NCBI RefSeq assembly: GCF_000474275.2
Contig: NZ_ATAE01000033.1
Coordinates: forward strand, 1-49,864
Reading direction: 5' to 3'
DNA length: 49,864 nt
From: Alkalihalophilus marmarensis DSM 21297
GTDB lineage: Bacteria; Bacillota; Bacilli; Bacillales; Bacillaceae_D
Shown piece by piece: positions 34,700 through 42,779 of this stretch. Made by a program: the position numbers and the translations under genes. The notes under the pieces are model-generated. The model ran no database searches, was not told where the DNA came from, and saw nothing but the letters and a program-made list of their open reading frames with translations. Within the stretch, counting starts at the first letter, position 1. Each line of letters opens with the position of its first letter.

Positions 34700-34727
34700 C
34701 ATATACTTTTATAAGTATAAATGTCTA
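34700..34727 (-). promoter_or_regulatory. Candidate promoter of pilA
   Basis: On the minus strand TAGACA (34727-34722), 16-base spacer, TATATG (34705-34700). It would start transcription just before the riboswitch, giving pilA its own transcript besides read-through from pilC. Confidence 0.5.
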
Positions 34728-34785
34728 GTAGATTGGTTCTACAGAAATCATACTGGCAAATCCTTCATTTGTCTAGCAAAATTTT

Positions 34786-35994
34786 CTATCCCACCGCATC
34801 AAATATTTCAAACATCGGAATGGCAATCGCTGCGACAATCACACCGACCACAGCTGCCAAAATGACAATCATAACTGGCTCTATTAAAGCTTTAATTTGG
34901 TCTGTTCCCGCTTCTACTTCTGATTCATAGAAATCTGCTACTTTATCAAGCATCGTATCTAGTGACCCTGTTTTTTCACCGACTGCAATCATTTGCGTCA
35001 CTAAAGGAGGGAATACCCAATGCTTATGCATCGGCTCAGCAATCGATTCCCCTCGTTCTAATGAATTACGAGATTCACGGATCACTCGGGCAATCACTTC
35101 GTTTCCTGCTATCCTCTCTACAATTGAGACAGACTGTAAGATCGGCACAGAGCTTGAAAACAGCGAGCTTAAGGTTCTCGTCATTCGCGCGAGCGCTGCT
35201 TTTTGCAGCAGCTTTCCGAATATCGGCATACGCAGAATAAACAGGTCACGGTAATACCTAAGTTCCGCTCGATCGTTCACGATTTTTAACAGCACGATAA
35301 ATAAAATCGCTGCAAGCGGCAAAATCCACCATAACATGCTGAACATCTCGCCTGCCTGCAGCACAAGCACTGTAATCATCGGCAGCTCGGCATTAAAGCT
35401 TGCGAACATATCAGCAAATGTTGGCACGACATAGGATAAGAGAAAAATCACAATGATGATCGCCACAAAACCAACCACAATCGGGTACGACATCGCAGAC
35501 ATCACTTTTTGCTTAGTTTTATGCTGTTTCTCATAATAGCTCGCAAGCCGCTCTAGGATATCATCTAAATTCCCGCCAAGCTCCCCTGCTTTGGCCATAT
35601 TAACAAATAGCGGAGGGAATACTTTTTTTTGATTTTCAGCCGCTTGTGAAAACGGATTTCCTGCACGCAGCTCATCCTCTACATCATGCAAGGCTGCTTT
35701 GAGTTTTTTAGAAGACGTCTGCTCACGTAAGATCACAGTCGCATCAACCACTGAGATCCCCGCTTTTAAAAGTGTTGCAAACTGCCTTAAATAAATCACA
35801 AAATCTTGTGAGCGCACTCCGCCCGCGCCTAGCTCGATTTCCATATCGAGAATACTTTTGGATTCACTCAGCTCTCTCACGGCTACTCCGTCTTCTCTTA
35901 GCATGAGACGGGCCTGCTTTTCAGAGGGGGCTTTCACTTTTCCGTTTTTCACTTGTCCGCGCCGGTCACGTCCTGAATATTTATAAACGCCCAT
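34786..35994 (-). CDS. pilC: Type IV pilus inner-membrane platform protein PilC
   Basis: Polytopic T2SSF-family protein, 402 residues, with two homologous cytosolic domains (about 70-190 and 270-395), each followed by membrane helices. GYVYSGRD-like N-terminus (MGVYKYSGRDRRG) and FPPLVTQMIAVGEKTGSLD fit the family. It joins the PilB/PilT motors to the pilus base. Its ATG overlaps the pilT stop (TAAATG). Confidence 0.93.
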   Translation of the reverse strand: MGVYKYSGRDRRGQVKNGKVKAPSEKQARLMLREDGVAVRELSESKSILDMEIELGAGGVRSQDFVIYLRQFATLLKAGISVVDATVILREQTSSKKLKAALHDVEDELRAGNPFSQAAENQKKVFPPLFVNMAKAGELGGNLDDILERLASYYEKQHKTKQKVMSAMSYPIVVGFVAIIIVIFLLSYVVPTFADMFASFNAELPMITVLVLQAGEMFSMLWWILPLAAILFIVLLKIVNDRAELRYYRDLFILRMPIFGKLLQKAALARMTRTLSSLFSSSVPILQSVSIVERIAGNEVIARVIRESRNSLERGESIAEPMHKHWVFPPLVTQMIAVGEKTGSLDTMLDKVADFYESEVEAGTDQIKALIEPVMIVILAAVVGVIVAAIAIPMFEIFDAVG

Positions 35995-37035
35995 TTACAT
36001 CCCACTTTCACTTACGTACGCGCTCACTGTTTCAAAGTCGACCGCACCTGAGTCAACTAATTCTTTAATCGACATCTCAAGAGTATGCATTCCGCTTGCC
36101 CGGCTTGTCTGCATCACACTTGGAATCTGGTGAATTTTCTCGTTGCGGATCAGGTTTTTCACAGCTGCATTATTAACGAGAATTTCCGTTGCCGCTCGTC
36201 TTCCTTTTCCATCTGCTGTTTTAAATAACCGCTGAGAGATGACGGCTCCTAAGACAGAAGCTAGCTGAATTCTAACTTGCGGCTGCTGCTCTGGCGGGAA
36301 CACATCGATCACACGGTCAATCGTTGCCGGGGCATCCGTGGTATGCAATGTCCCTAATACAAGATGCCCTGTTTCTGCTGCCGTGATTGCAATCGAAATT
36401 GTCTCTAAATCACGCATTTCTCCTACTAAAATAATGTCAGGGTCCTGCCTTAAGCAGCCTCTTAGCCCGTTTGCGAAATTTTGGGTATCAAATCCCACTT
36501 CACGCTGGTTAATAATTGAGCGCTTATGCTTATGTAAATACTCAATTGGATCTTCAAGCGTAATAATATGTTTATTTGATTGTTCATTGATCTCATTAAT
36601 CATTGCAGCAAGAGTAGTCGATTTCCCGCTTCCTGTTGGACCTGTTACAAGCACTAGCCCTTGAGGTTTTTGGGCAATCTCTTTTAAAACGTCAGGCATC
36701 GAAAGGTCATCTAGGGTAGGGATTTTCGTCGGCACAACTCGGATTGCAAGACATACACACGAGCGCTGGAAGTAGGCATTGATACGAAAACGCGACACTT
36801 TAGGAATGCCGTGTGAGAAGTCAAGCTCTCCCCGCTTTTGAAACACCTTCCATAGATGCTCCGACAAAATCGCACGCGCCATCCCCTCGGTGTCAGCCGG
36901 CTTTAGCACCGCTTCACCGTGATGAGCAAGTTCCCCGTTTATACGGATCACAGGAGGCACCCCAACCGTTAGATGAATATCAGATGCCCCCATTTCAAAC
37001 GCTTCAATTAGTAAAGATTCCAGCTTCTCTTTCAT
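35995..37035 (-). CDS. pilT: Pilus retraction ATPase PilT
   Basis: Hexameric secretion ATPase that depolymerises pili and so powers twitching; 346 residues from the chosen start. The N-terminal PAS-like domain is followed by Walker A GPTGSGKSTTLAAM, the Asp box EDPIEYLHKH, Walker B ILVGEMRDLETI and the His box GHLVLGTLHTT. The start is ATG 37035 (MKEKLESLL) with AGGAG seven bases upstream. The presence of a true PilT distinguishes this operon from the B. subtilis competence pseudopilus, which has no such motor. Confidence 0.94.
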   Translation of the reverse strand: MKEKLESLLIEAFEMGASDIHLTVGVPPVIRINGELAHHGEAVLKPADTEGMARAILSEHLWKVFQKRGELDFSHGIPKVSRFRINAYFQRSCVCLAIRVVPTKIPTLDDLSMPDVLKEIAQKPQGLVLVTGPTGSGKSTTLAAMINEINEQSNKHIITLEDPIEYLHKHKRSIINQREVGFDTQNFANGLRGCLRQDPDIILVGEMRDLETISIAITAAETGHLVLGTLHTTDAPATIDRVIDVFPPEQQPQVRIQLASVLGAVISQRLFKTADGKGRRAATEILVNNAAVKNLIRNEKIHQIPSVMQTSRASGMHTLEMSIKELVDSGAVDFETVSAYVSESGM

Positions 37036-37059
37036 CTTATCACTCCTCATATCTCTCCT

Positions 37060-38730
37060 TTACTCATCCATCGCCACACGCAGTACTTCTTCGATTGTTG
37101 TTAACCCTTGCTTTACTTTGAGCAAACCATCATCTATTAAGAAGATCATCCCTTGTTTCATCGCATAATCACGGATCGTGCTCATTGATTTGTTGTTCAT
37201 CATCATTTGACGAATATCATCGGTTACCATTAATACTTCCTGAATAGCCAGTCTTCCTTTATACCCTGTCGCATTGCAAGACGGACAGCCGCTCCCTCTT
37301 TTTACTTTAGAAGGTTTGATGCCGCGTTTTTCAAACAAATTCCGCTCCATTTCAGTTGGCGTAAATTCTTCTGCACACATCGGACATATTTTTCTCACAA
37401 GACGCTGCGCTACAATACCAGATAGCGAAGAGACGACTAAATACGGCTCGATCCCCATATCAATCAGACGAGGAATCGTTGCAATCGCGCTGTTTGTATG
37501 AAGTGTGCTTAATACGAGATGTCCCGTCAGAGAAGCTCGGATTGCTATTTCAGCGGTTTCCGTATCACGGATTTCCCCAACCATGACGATATTAGGGTCT
37601 TGTCTTAATACCGATCGCAGGCCGGCAGCAAATGTCAGCCCTACTTGAGCGTTCACCTGCACTTGATTAATGCCCTCAATTTGATATTCAACCGGGTCTT
37701 CAATCGTAATAATATTCACTTGCTCTGAGTGCACGTGGTTAAGTGCTGCATACAGTGTTGATGATTTACCAGACCCAGTAGGCCCCGTAATTAAAATAAG
37801 CCCCGACGGCTGTTCAATCATTTTAAGAAACCGTTGATGATTAATTTTATTAAAGCCGAGTTGTGAAAGCTTATTCAGCGTGCTGCCAAGGTCTAAAATC
37901 CGGATCACGACCTTTTCTCCGTACACGGTAGGCAGTGTTGAGATCCGCAAATCAATCGGTGTCATTTGAATCGATGTCTTAATCCGGCCGTCTTGTGGGA
38001 GGCGGACTTCTGTAATGTTTAGGTTCGCCATGATTTTCAAACGGGCTACAAGTGAATTTTGAATCCGCTTTGGATACACCCGCTCCGTTTTTAAGACCCC
38101 GTCCACACGGTAGCGAATAACTATTTTCTTCTCCATTGGATCAATATGAATATCACTCGCTTTTTGAACGAGACCCGCTTGTAAAATTTGATTAACAAGC
38201 TTTATGACAGGAGCATCTTCCTCATCTGCATCAGCAGGATTCGCATTTGCAAGCGCTTCTAGATCCTTTTCATCGAGTTCTGCCTGCAAGAATGCATCGT
38301 CTAATTGATAATGGCGTTCAATCGCTTGTTCAACCTCATCTTTTGTCGCAATAGCCGCCTCTATTTGAAACCCCGTCGACATTCTCAGATCATCTATCGC
38401 ATAGTAATCCATCGGATCGACCATCGCGACATACATCATGTTCCCTTCTTTTTTAAGAGGGATCAGTTGATTTCTCATCGCAAATTCTTTTGGCACCATT
38501 TTCATCAATGAGGTATCAATTGGGTAACGAAAAAGGCTGACATGCTTGATGCCAAGCTGGACCTCAAGTGCTTCAATCAGCTGTGCTTCTGATATATAAT
38601 TTAATTCTAAGAGGGCATCACCTAATTTCTGCCCTGGCTTCTTACTCCCAAGCGCCTGCTTTAACTGCTCGCTTGTTAAAAAGCCGGCATCTACTAATAA
38701 ATCCCCTATCCGTTTACGTACACGAGCCAT
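37060..38730 (-). CDS. pilB: Pilus extension ATPase PilB with MshEN domain
   Basis: GspE/PilB ATPase of 556 residues. The N-terminal 150 residues form an MshEN (T2SSE N) domain: RIGDLLVDAGFLTSEQLKQ and KLGDALLELNYISEAQL are its two repeat motifs, the kind that bind c-di-GMP in MshE. The catalytic core has Walker A GPTGSGKSSTLYAAL, Walker B IVMVGEIRDTETAEIA and the tetracysteine zinc site CPMC...CPSC. It leads the core genes pilB-pilT-pilC. Confidence 0.95.
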   Translation of the reverse strand: MARVRKRIGDLLVDAGFLTSEQLKQALGSKKPGQKLGDALLELNYISEAQLIEALEVQLGIKHVSLFRYPIDTSLMKMVPKEFAMRNQLIPLKKEGNMMYVAMVDPMDYYAIDDLRMSTGFQIEAAIATKDEVEQAIERHYQLDDAFLQAELDEKDLEALANANPADADEEDAPVIKLVNQILQAGLVQKASDIHIDPMEKKIVIRYRVDGVLKTERVYPKRIQNSLVARLKIMANLNITEVRLPQDGRIKTSIQMTPIDLRISTLPTVYGEKVVIRILDLGSTLNKLSQLGFNKINHQRFLKMIEQPSGLILITGPTGSGKSSTLYAALNHVHSEQVNIITIEDPVEYQIEGINQVQVNAQVGLTFAAGLRSVLRQDPNIVMVGEIRDTETAEIAIRASLTGHLVLSTLHTNSAIATIPRLIDMGIEPYLVVSSLSGIVAQRLVRKICPMCAEEFTPTEMERNLFEKRGIKPSKVKRGSGCPSCNATGYKGRLAIQEVLMVTDDIRQMMMNNKSMSTIRDYAMKQGMIFLIDDGLLKVKQGLTTIEEVLRVAMDE

Positions 38731-38742
38731 CTTTATTCACCT

Positions 38743-40230
38743 CTATTCTTCACCCTTCACTTTAGGCTTCTCTGACTCACCATTCTCATCGTGGGAAGTT
38801 CCATTATCAGACTGTTCCGGGACTTTGTTTGTATCGTTTCCATTTCCGTTTCCACTCCCGCTTCCACTACTGTTCCCATTGTCGTTTCCACTCTCAGACC
38901 CATCAGCACCCTCATTTCCGCTGCTTGGTCTATCAGATGGCGGGTTTGCCTCACCCGAACCATTATCTACCGGCGGTACAGGAGTTATGACTGCATCTCC
39001 TCCTGGCGGCAATGGGTATATGACAGACGGCGGCAGAGCTGGGTTAGTGTCCTCAATCAGTTCTTCGTCAACAGGCGTTTCTTGTAAGCTCCACTCTTCA
39101 ATTTTGTGCTGAGGCGGGTAGTAATCAATGCCGATTTTCTTTTTCACAATGACGTCGCCGTCTAACGAGCGTTCAATATGATACACATGAACAGAATATC
39201 CTGGCGCACCCTCACTTATAACCTCTTTATCCCCAATGCGGCGGTCAGGTGAGAATTGAACGATTGTACGCGGAGCGATCTCCTCTTGCTGCTCTAGTAA
39301 CAGCTGATAGTCATGGATAAAGGATTTTCCAATTAACTCAATTGATAGTTGACTGTTTTCATAGCTCGTTTGCAGGACATAATCATAGTAGTTAGGGTTG
39401 TATACTTTAAAATCCATCGATTGAGCCGACACACTTGCTGCGTAGCCTGCTTCGGTGTAAGCCGGCAAAGTCAGCCCCGTATGACGTTCAACGACTTGAA
39501 TATTCGTCTGGCCAAACAATTGAAACAGGGCAGCTGCCAGCATATCGAGTCCTTGACTATCAACTAAAGGCTGCCTCAGCTCTCTGAGCGTTTCTTGCAC
39601 AGAAAATACACTTCTTCCGCTTACTTCATAGCCGTTTAATGCCTCTGTCCATTGCGGCAGATAAGTAGATTCCACCTGAGAAAGCTGCACGGATGCCACA
39701 CTCACCTCTTCTAATTGAAAAGCTTGTTCAAAATGTCTGCTCAATTCAAATGACACTCGCTTCTCCTTCATCGACTGAAGTTCTTCTTCAATCGATGAAG
39801 CCAAAGAGTCGTAATCTACCCACTCCGATATTTGATAGCGGGAAAGAGACTGGACCGCATCACGCAAACGTTGTTTATTCACAACAGCATGAATCTCTGC
39901 CTGCCTTTTTGAAGCAGCTTCCGTTAGAGCCTGATCGACTTGAAATTCAATGACATCACTAGGCAGGATGGCTGTTTCTTCAAATAGATATAGAGAAAGA
40001 CTCGCCTGTTCGTACCATGTATTCACTTCATCTTCTATTATTTGTTTGGCCGCGCTTTGCTCCATACCGGTTACTGATACACCAGCAATTTCCGTCCCTG
40101 TTTCATAAGCACCTTTCTTCCACCACAAGTCTCCCAACACGGCCGATCCGCCAACTGTGACAGTAAAAAGAAAAGCAGTAGATCCTATAAGAAGCAAAAA
40201 AGCGCGCAAGAATGGTTGCTGCATCAACAT
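38743..40230 (-). CDS. VanW-like exported protein of the pilus operon
   Basis: A 495-residue protein with an N-terminal membrane anchor or uncleaved signal (about 8-32), an intermediate region rich in E/Q, a degenerate VanW domain (about 190-300) recognised by IQVVERHTGLTLPAYTEAGYAASV and NPNYYDYVLQTSYENSQLSIELIG, a G5-like strand region (VIVKKKIGIDYYPP) and a low-complexity P/G/S/N tail (about 400-495). The usual cysteine-containing VanW core is missing. It lies between the first gene of the operon and pilB with three to twelve bases on each side, implying a role outside the membrane in pilus function or wall passage; the function is unknown. Confidence 0.7.
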   Translation of the reverse strand: MLMQQPFLRAFLLLIGSTAFLFTVTVGGSAVLGDLWWKKGAYETGTEIAGVSVTGMEQSAAKQIIEDEVNTWYEQASLSLYLFEETAILPSDVIEFQVDQALTEAASKRQAEIHAVVNKQRLRDAVQSLSRYQISEWVDYDSLASSIEEELQSMKEKRVSFELSRHFEQAFQLEEVSVASVQLSQVESTYLPQWTEALNGYEVSGRSVFSVQETLRELRQPLVDSQGLDMLAAALFQLFGQTNIQVVERHTGLTLPAYTEAGYAASVSAQSMDFKVYNPNYYDYVLQTSYENSQLSIELIGKSFIHDYQLLLEQQEEIAPRTIVQFSPDRRIGDKEVISEGAPGYSVHVYHIERSLDGDVIVKKKIGIDYYPPQHKIEEWSLQETPVDEELIEDTNPALPPSVIYPLPPGGDAVITPVPPVDNGSGEANPPSDRPSSGNEGADGSESGNDNGNSSGSGSGNGNGNDTNKVPEQSDNGTSHDENGESEKPKVKGEE

Positions 40231-40233
40231 TCG

Positions 40234-41070
40234 TCAGTCCTTTTTATCGTCATTTTCTAATTCCTCAAACAATCGCTGTCTCGCCGTTACGAAGTCTTCT
40301 TCAGTATTTTTTTGTTCATAGTTTGCAAGATTTTCCTCATTCGTTTCATCTCTACGTAGAGGTGATTCGTCACTCATCCAATCATCCTCTGGTGCCACTC
40401 GTATCGGTAGCTCATGATCATTACTTTCTTCATGGCTTTCTTCTATTGATGAAGCAAGACCTAATCTGCTTATACCAAGGTCCTCGTCCTCTTCCATTGA
40501 ATCGGTCTCCTCTTCAGTCAATAAACTTTTGGGGCGATGTTCAAAGAAATCAAATATGTCTTCTTCTACGTCTCCCTTTTCATCTAGAGCCGTTGCAGAT
40601 TCATCCATAGCTGTTTCTTCTGATTGCGTGATTGGTTGGTTTTCTTCTTTTTCATTAGAAGGTGGTAGTTCTTCTTGTCTGACCTCTTCTAGCATAGCTG
40701 CTGATTCGGTTTCTCGAAGCTTTTTTTCAGGAGCCGTACTAAAAGAAAAGACTGGCTCTCCCTTTTCAGAGTGACCTTCCGTTTCTGCCGTTTGCTCCTC
40801 TTCCCATTCGTCTATCTCAAATTGCTTTCCTAATACGGCAATAAACAACAAAAGCAGTCCCATAAAAGCTAACGCAGCAATCATCCATGTATAAAGAGCA
40901 GCGAGTAAAAGCGTTAAACCAACAAGTAAACTTGAGATCATAATTACTTGAACGCGCTGCTTCATTGAAAGGTTAAAAGGAACCTTCCAGAAAAAAATAA
41001 CGAGCAGTATCATACCTGCTGCTAACATTACGATCGGATACATACGAGTTAACGTCTCCTTCTTCTTCAA
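40234..41070 (-). CDS. Membrane protein with acidic tail, first gene of the pilus operon
   Basis: A 278-residue protein not recognised as a known family. Three hydrophobic helices occupy about 10-80; the rest (about 85-278) is highly acidic and probably disordered (EEENQ, EEEEQTAE-like stretches). The stop lies three bases before the VanW-like gene. The start is uncertain: TTG at 41070 with GGAAGTG near it, or ATG at 41043 (MYPIVMLAAG) with GGAG about 12 bases away. Preceded by a leader with two hairpins. Confidence 0.6.
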   Translation of the reverse strand: MKKKETLTRMYPIVMLAAGMILLVIFFWKVPFNLSMKQRVQVIMISSLLVGLTLLLAALYTWMIAALAFMGLLLLFIAVLGKQFEIDEWEEEQTAETEGHSEKGEPVFSFSTAPEKKLRETESAAMLEEVRQEELPPSNEKEENQPITQSEETAMDESATALDEKGDVEEDIFDFFEHRPKSLLTEEETDSMEEDEDLGISRLGLASSIEESHEESNDHELPIRVAPEDDWMSDESPLRRDETNEENLANYEQKNTEEDFVTARQRLFEELENDDKKD

Positions 41071-41107
41071 ATCACTTCCATTTTCATTCCATCATTCTAT
41101 AAAAACT

Positions 41108-41166
41108 GACTATCATCATAGTATGATAGTCACTTCATCTCCTTAAGTTGATGATAGTAGATCAAC
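41108..41166 (-). promoter_or_regulatory. Leader hairpins before the pilus operon
   Basis: Two inverted repeats: GACTATCAT-N6-ATGATAGTC (41108-41131, perfect 9-bp arms, followed on the minus strand by AGTTTTTAT) and GTTGAT-N8-ATCAAC (41147-41166). The loop of the second carries CTATCATC, complementary to GATGATAG in the first, so they could be alternative structures. No known riboswitch class is recognised. Confidence 0.45.
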
Positions 41167-41236
41167 TGAGACCAAGCAAGAAAAAAATTGAAAAAGAACG
41201 AAATGATCATAAAAGAGTCAGATTTTCCCTAAATTA

Positions 41237-41278
41237 AGAGAACCACATTTCTTTTCTTAGAAATGTGGTTCTCTTTTC
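41237..41278. terminator. Terminator hairpin behind folC
   Basis: A 16-bp perfect stem (41237-41252 with 41259-41274) lies just after the folC stop. The T-run is weaker on the minus strand (TTAATTT) than on the plus (TTTTCT). It separates folC from the pilus operon. Confidence 0.75.
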
Positions 41279-41280
41279 TC

Positions 41281-42609
41281 TTATTTATTTTCTATTAAAT
41301 GCGGAGATAAAGCAGTTGATTTCTTCAGCCACCTTCTCACATCTGATACAAAATACAGTGAGCCTGATACGATAATGATTTCATTATCAGTTATATTTGC
41401 AACAGCATCCTTTATCGCTTCACTCCATGAAATAGACATCCTCTTATGCGGCACTAATGCTTGTTCATACAACTCACGCTCAGAAGCGGCTCTGAAGAAA
41501 TCAAAAGTTGTAAACGTGAAATCTGCATCCATGGTCTCAAAAGGAGCGAGCAGTTTTTTCATATCCTTTTCTTTCGTTGCAGCCATAACGAGCTTATAAT
41601 GCTTATCTGGATAATGAGAGGTCAGCGTTTCAGCGAGTGCGCTCATCCCCTCCTCGTTATGAGCTCCATCAAGAATGATGACCGGCTCCTTGTTGACCAC
41701 TTCAAACCGTCCTGCCCAGCTTGCGTTTTTCAACCCCTTTAACACGAGGTCTGTATCGAGTTCAATAATTCCCAGCTCTCCTAGCGTGATCATTGCTTCA
41801 AGTGCTAGTGCGGCATTATTGCGTTGGTGATTGCCAGCCATTTGAATTGTGCAAGTGTCGAATGAAAGACGTTGCGAATAGAAAGAGAACATCTGACTTG
41901 TTGCATTTCGTGTGATAAGTACTTGTTCAAAGTCTTCATTCAACTGTTTCAGTGCAGCCTTTTCCTCCGCTGCTTTTTCTTTCAGTACTTGTTTTGCCTC
42001 TGGTTGACTGACACCAGAAATAACCGGTTTGCAGTACTTTATAATCCCAGCCTTCTCAAATGCAATGTCCTCAAGAGAATCACCCAAAATATGCATATGA
42101 TCATGACCAATGGATGTAATGATCGATAGCAGAGGATCAATCACATTGGTAGAATCAAGCCTGCCTCCAAGCCCTACTTCTACTAACACGAAATCCGGCT
42201 TGCTTACTGTTGCAAAGTATAAAAAGCCGATTGTCGTAATCACTTCAAACTCTGTTGGAGAACCTAGTTCGGTTTTCTCAAGCTCTTCTACAAGCGGCTT
42301 CACTTTACTCGCACACTCAAGTAAGTCATTGCCTGGGATCGGCTCGCCATTAACAGAAATCCGTTCTTCAAAACATTCAATATATGGTGAAGTAAAGGTA
42401 CCGACTTTATAGCTGCTTGCTTCTAACATATGACGAAGATAGCTTACGGTTGATCCTTTCCCATTTGTTCCTCCGATATGAATCGTTTTTAATTCTCGCT
42501 CTGGGTGTCCGAGACGCGCAAGCATCCACTCCATCCGCTTTAAGCCTGGCTTTATTCCAAAAGGCAGCAAGCTATGAATCCATTCTATAGACTCTTCTAC
42601 ATTTCTCAT
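41281..42609 (-). CDS. folC: Folylpolyglutamate/dihydrofolate synthase
   Basis: Mur-ligase-type ATPase that adds glutamate to folates; 442 residues. The P-loop is HIGGTNGKGSTVSYL at about 43-57, with the substrate loop TFTSPYIECFEERISVNG and GLGGRLDSTN, and a C-terminal domain with LDGAHNEEGMSAL. GGGGAG precedes the ATG. In B. subtilis folC also follows valS and precedes comC. Confidence 0.96.
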   Translation of the reverse strand: MRNVEESIEWIHSLLPFGIKPGLKRMEWMLARLGHPERELKTIHIGGTNGKGSTVSYLRHMLEASSYKVGTFTSPYIECFEERISVNGEPIPGNDLLECASKVKPLVEELEKTELGSPTEFEVITTIGFLYFATVSKPDFVLVEVGLGGRLDSTNVIDPLLSIITSIGHDHMHILGDSLEDIAFEKAGIIKYCKPVISGVSQPEAKQVLKEKAAEEKAALKQLNEDFEQVLITRNATSQMFSFYSQRLSFDTCTIQMAGNHQRNNAALALEAMITLGELGIIELDTDLVLKGLKNASWAGRFEVVNKEPVIILDGAHNEEGMSALAETLTSHYPDKHYKLVMAATKEKDMKKLLAPFETMDADFTFTTFDFFRAASERELYEQALVPHKRMSISWSEAIKDAVANITDNEIIIVSGSLYFVSDVRRWLKKSTALSPHLIENK

Positions 42610-42735
42610 GCTACAACTCCCCTATCTGTCTGTGCGCGATCAATCTACTATCTCTCATTATAGCGATGACTCCTCTATCAATTCAATAACTGCATCTATT
42701 ATCTAATAATTACCTCTCGTCTTAACAGAGGAATA

Positions 42736-42769
42736 AAAAGAAGCCGCCAATCTCTATAAGATCGACGAC
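42736..42769 (-). terminator. Terminator of valS
   Basis: On the minus strand GTCGTCGATCT pairs over 11 positions (with G-U pairs) with AGATTGGCGGC around a short TATA-like loop, then TTCTTTTTA. It is about ten bases after the valS stop. Confidence 0.75.
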
Positions 42770-42779
42770 TCAATGAATA

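Noticed and set aside
34541-34785. Small gene between pilC and pilA
   Set aside because: Open frames there overlap the riboswitch and terminator; conserved blocks fit RNA structure, not protein.
38791-39112. Two overlapping plus-strand frames opposite the end of the VanW-like gene
   Set aside because: They are shadows of the low-complexity P/G/S/N tail and lack ribosome sites.
39601-40230. Second pilin among the pilus operon genes
   Set aside because: No other protein in the operon has the G/L-T-L-V-E cleavage motif; the hydrophobic N-termini there are anchors without it.
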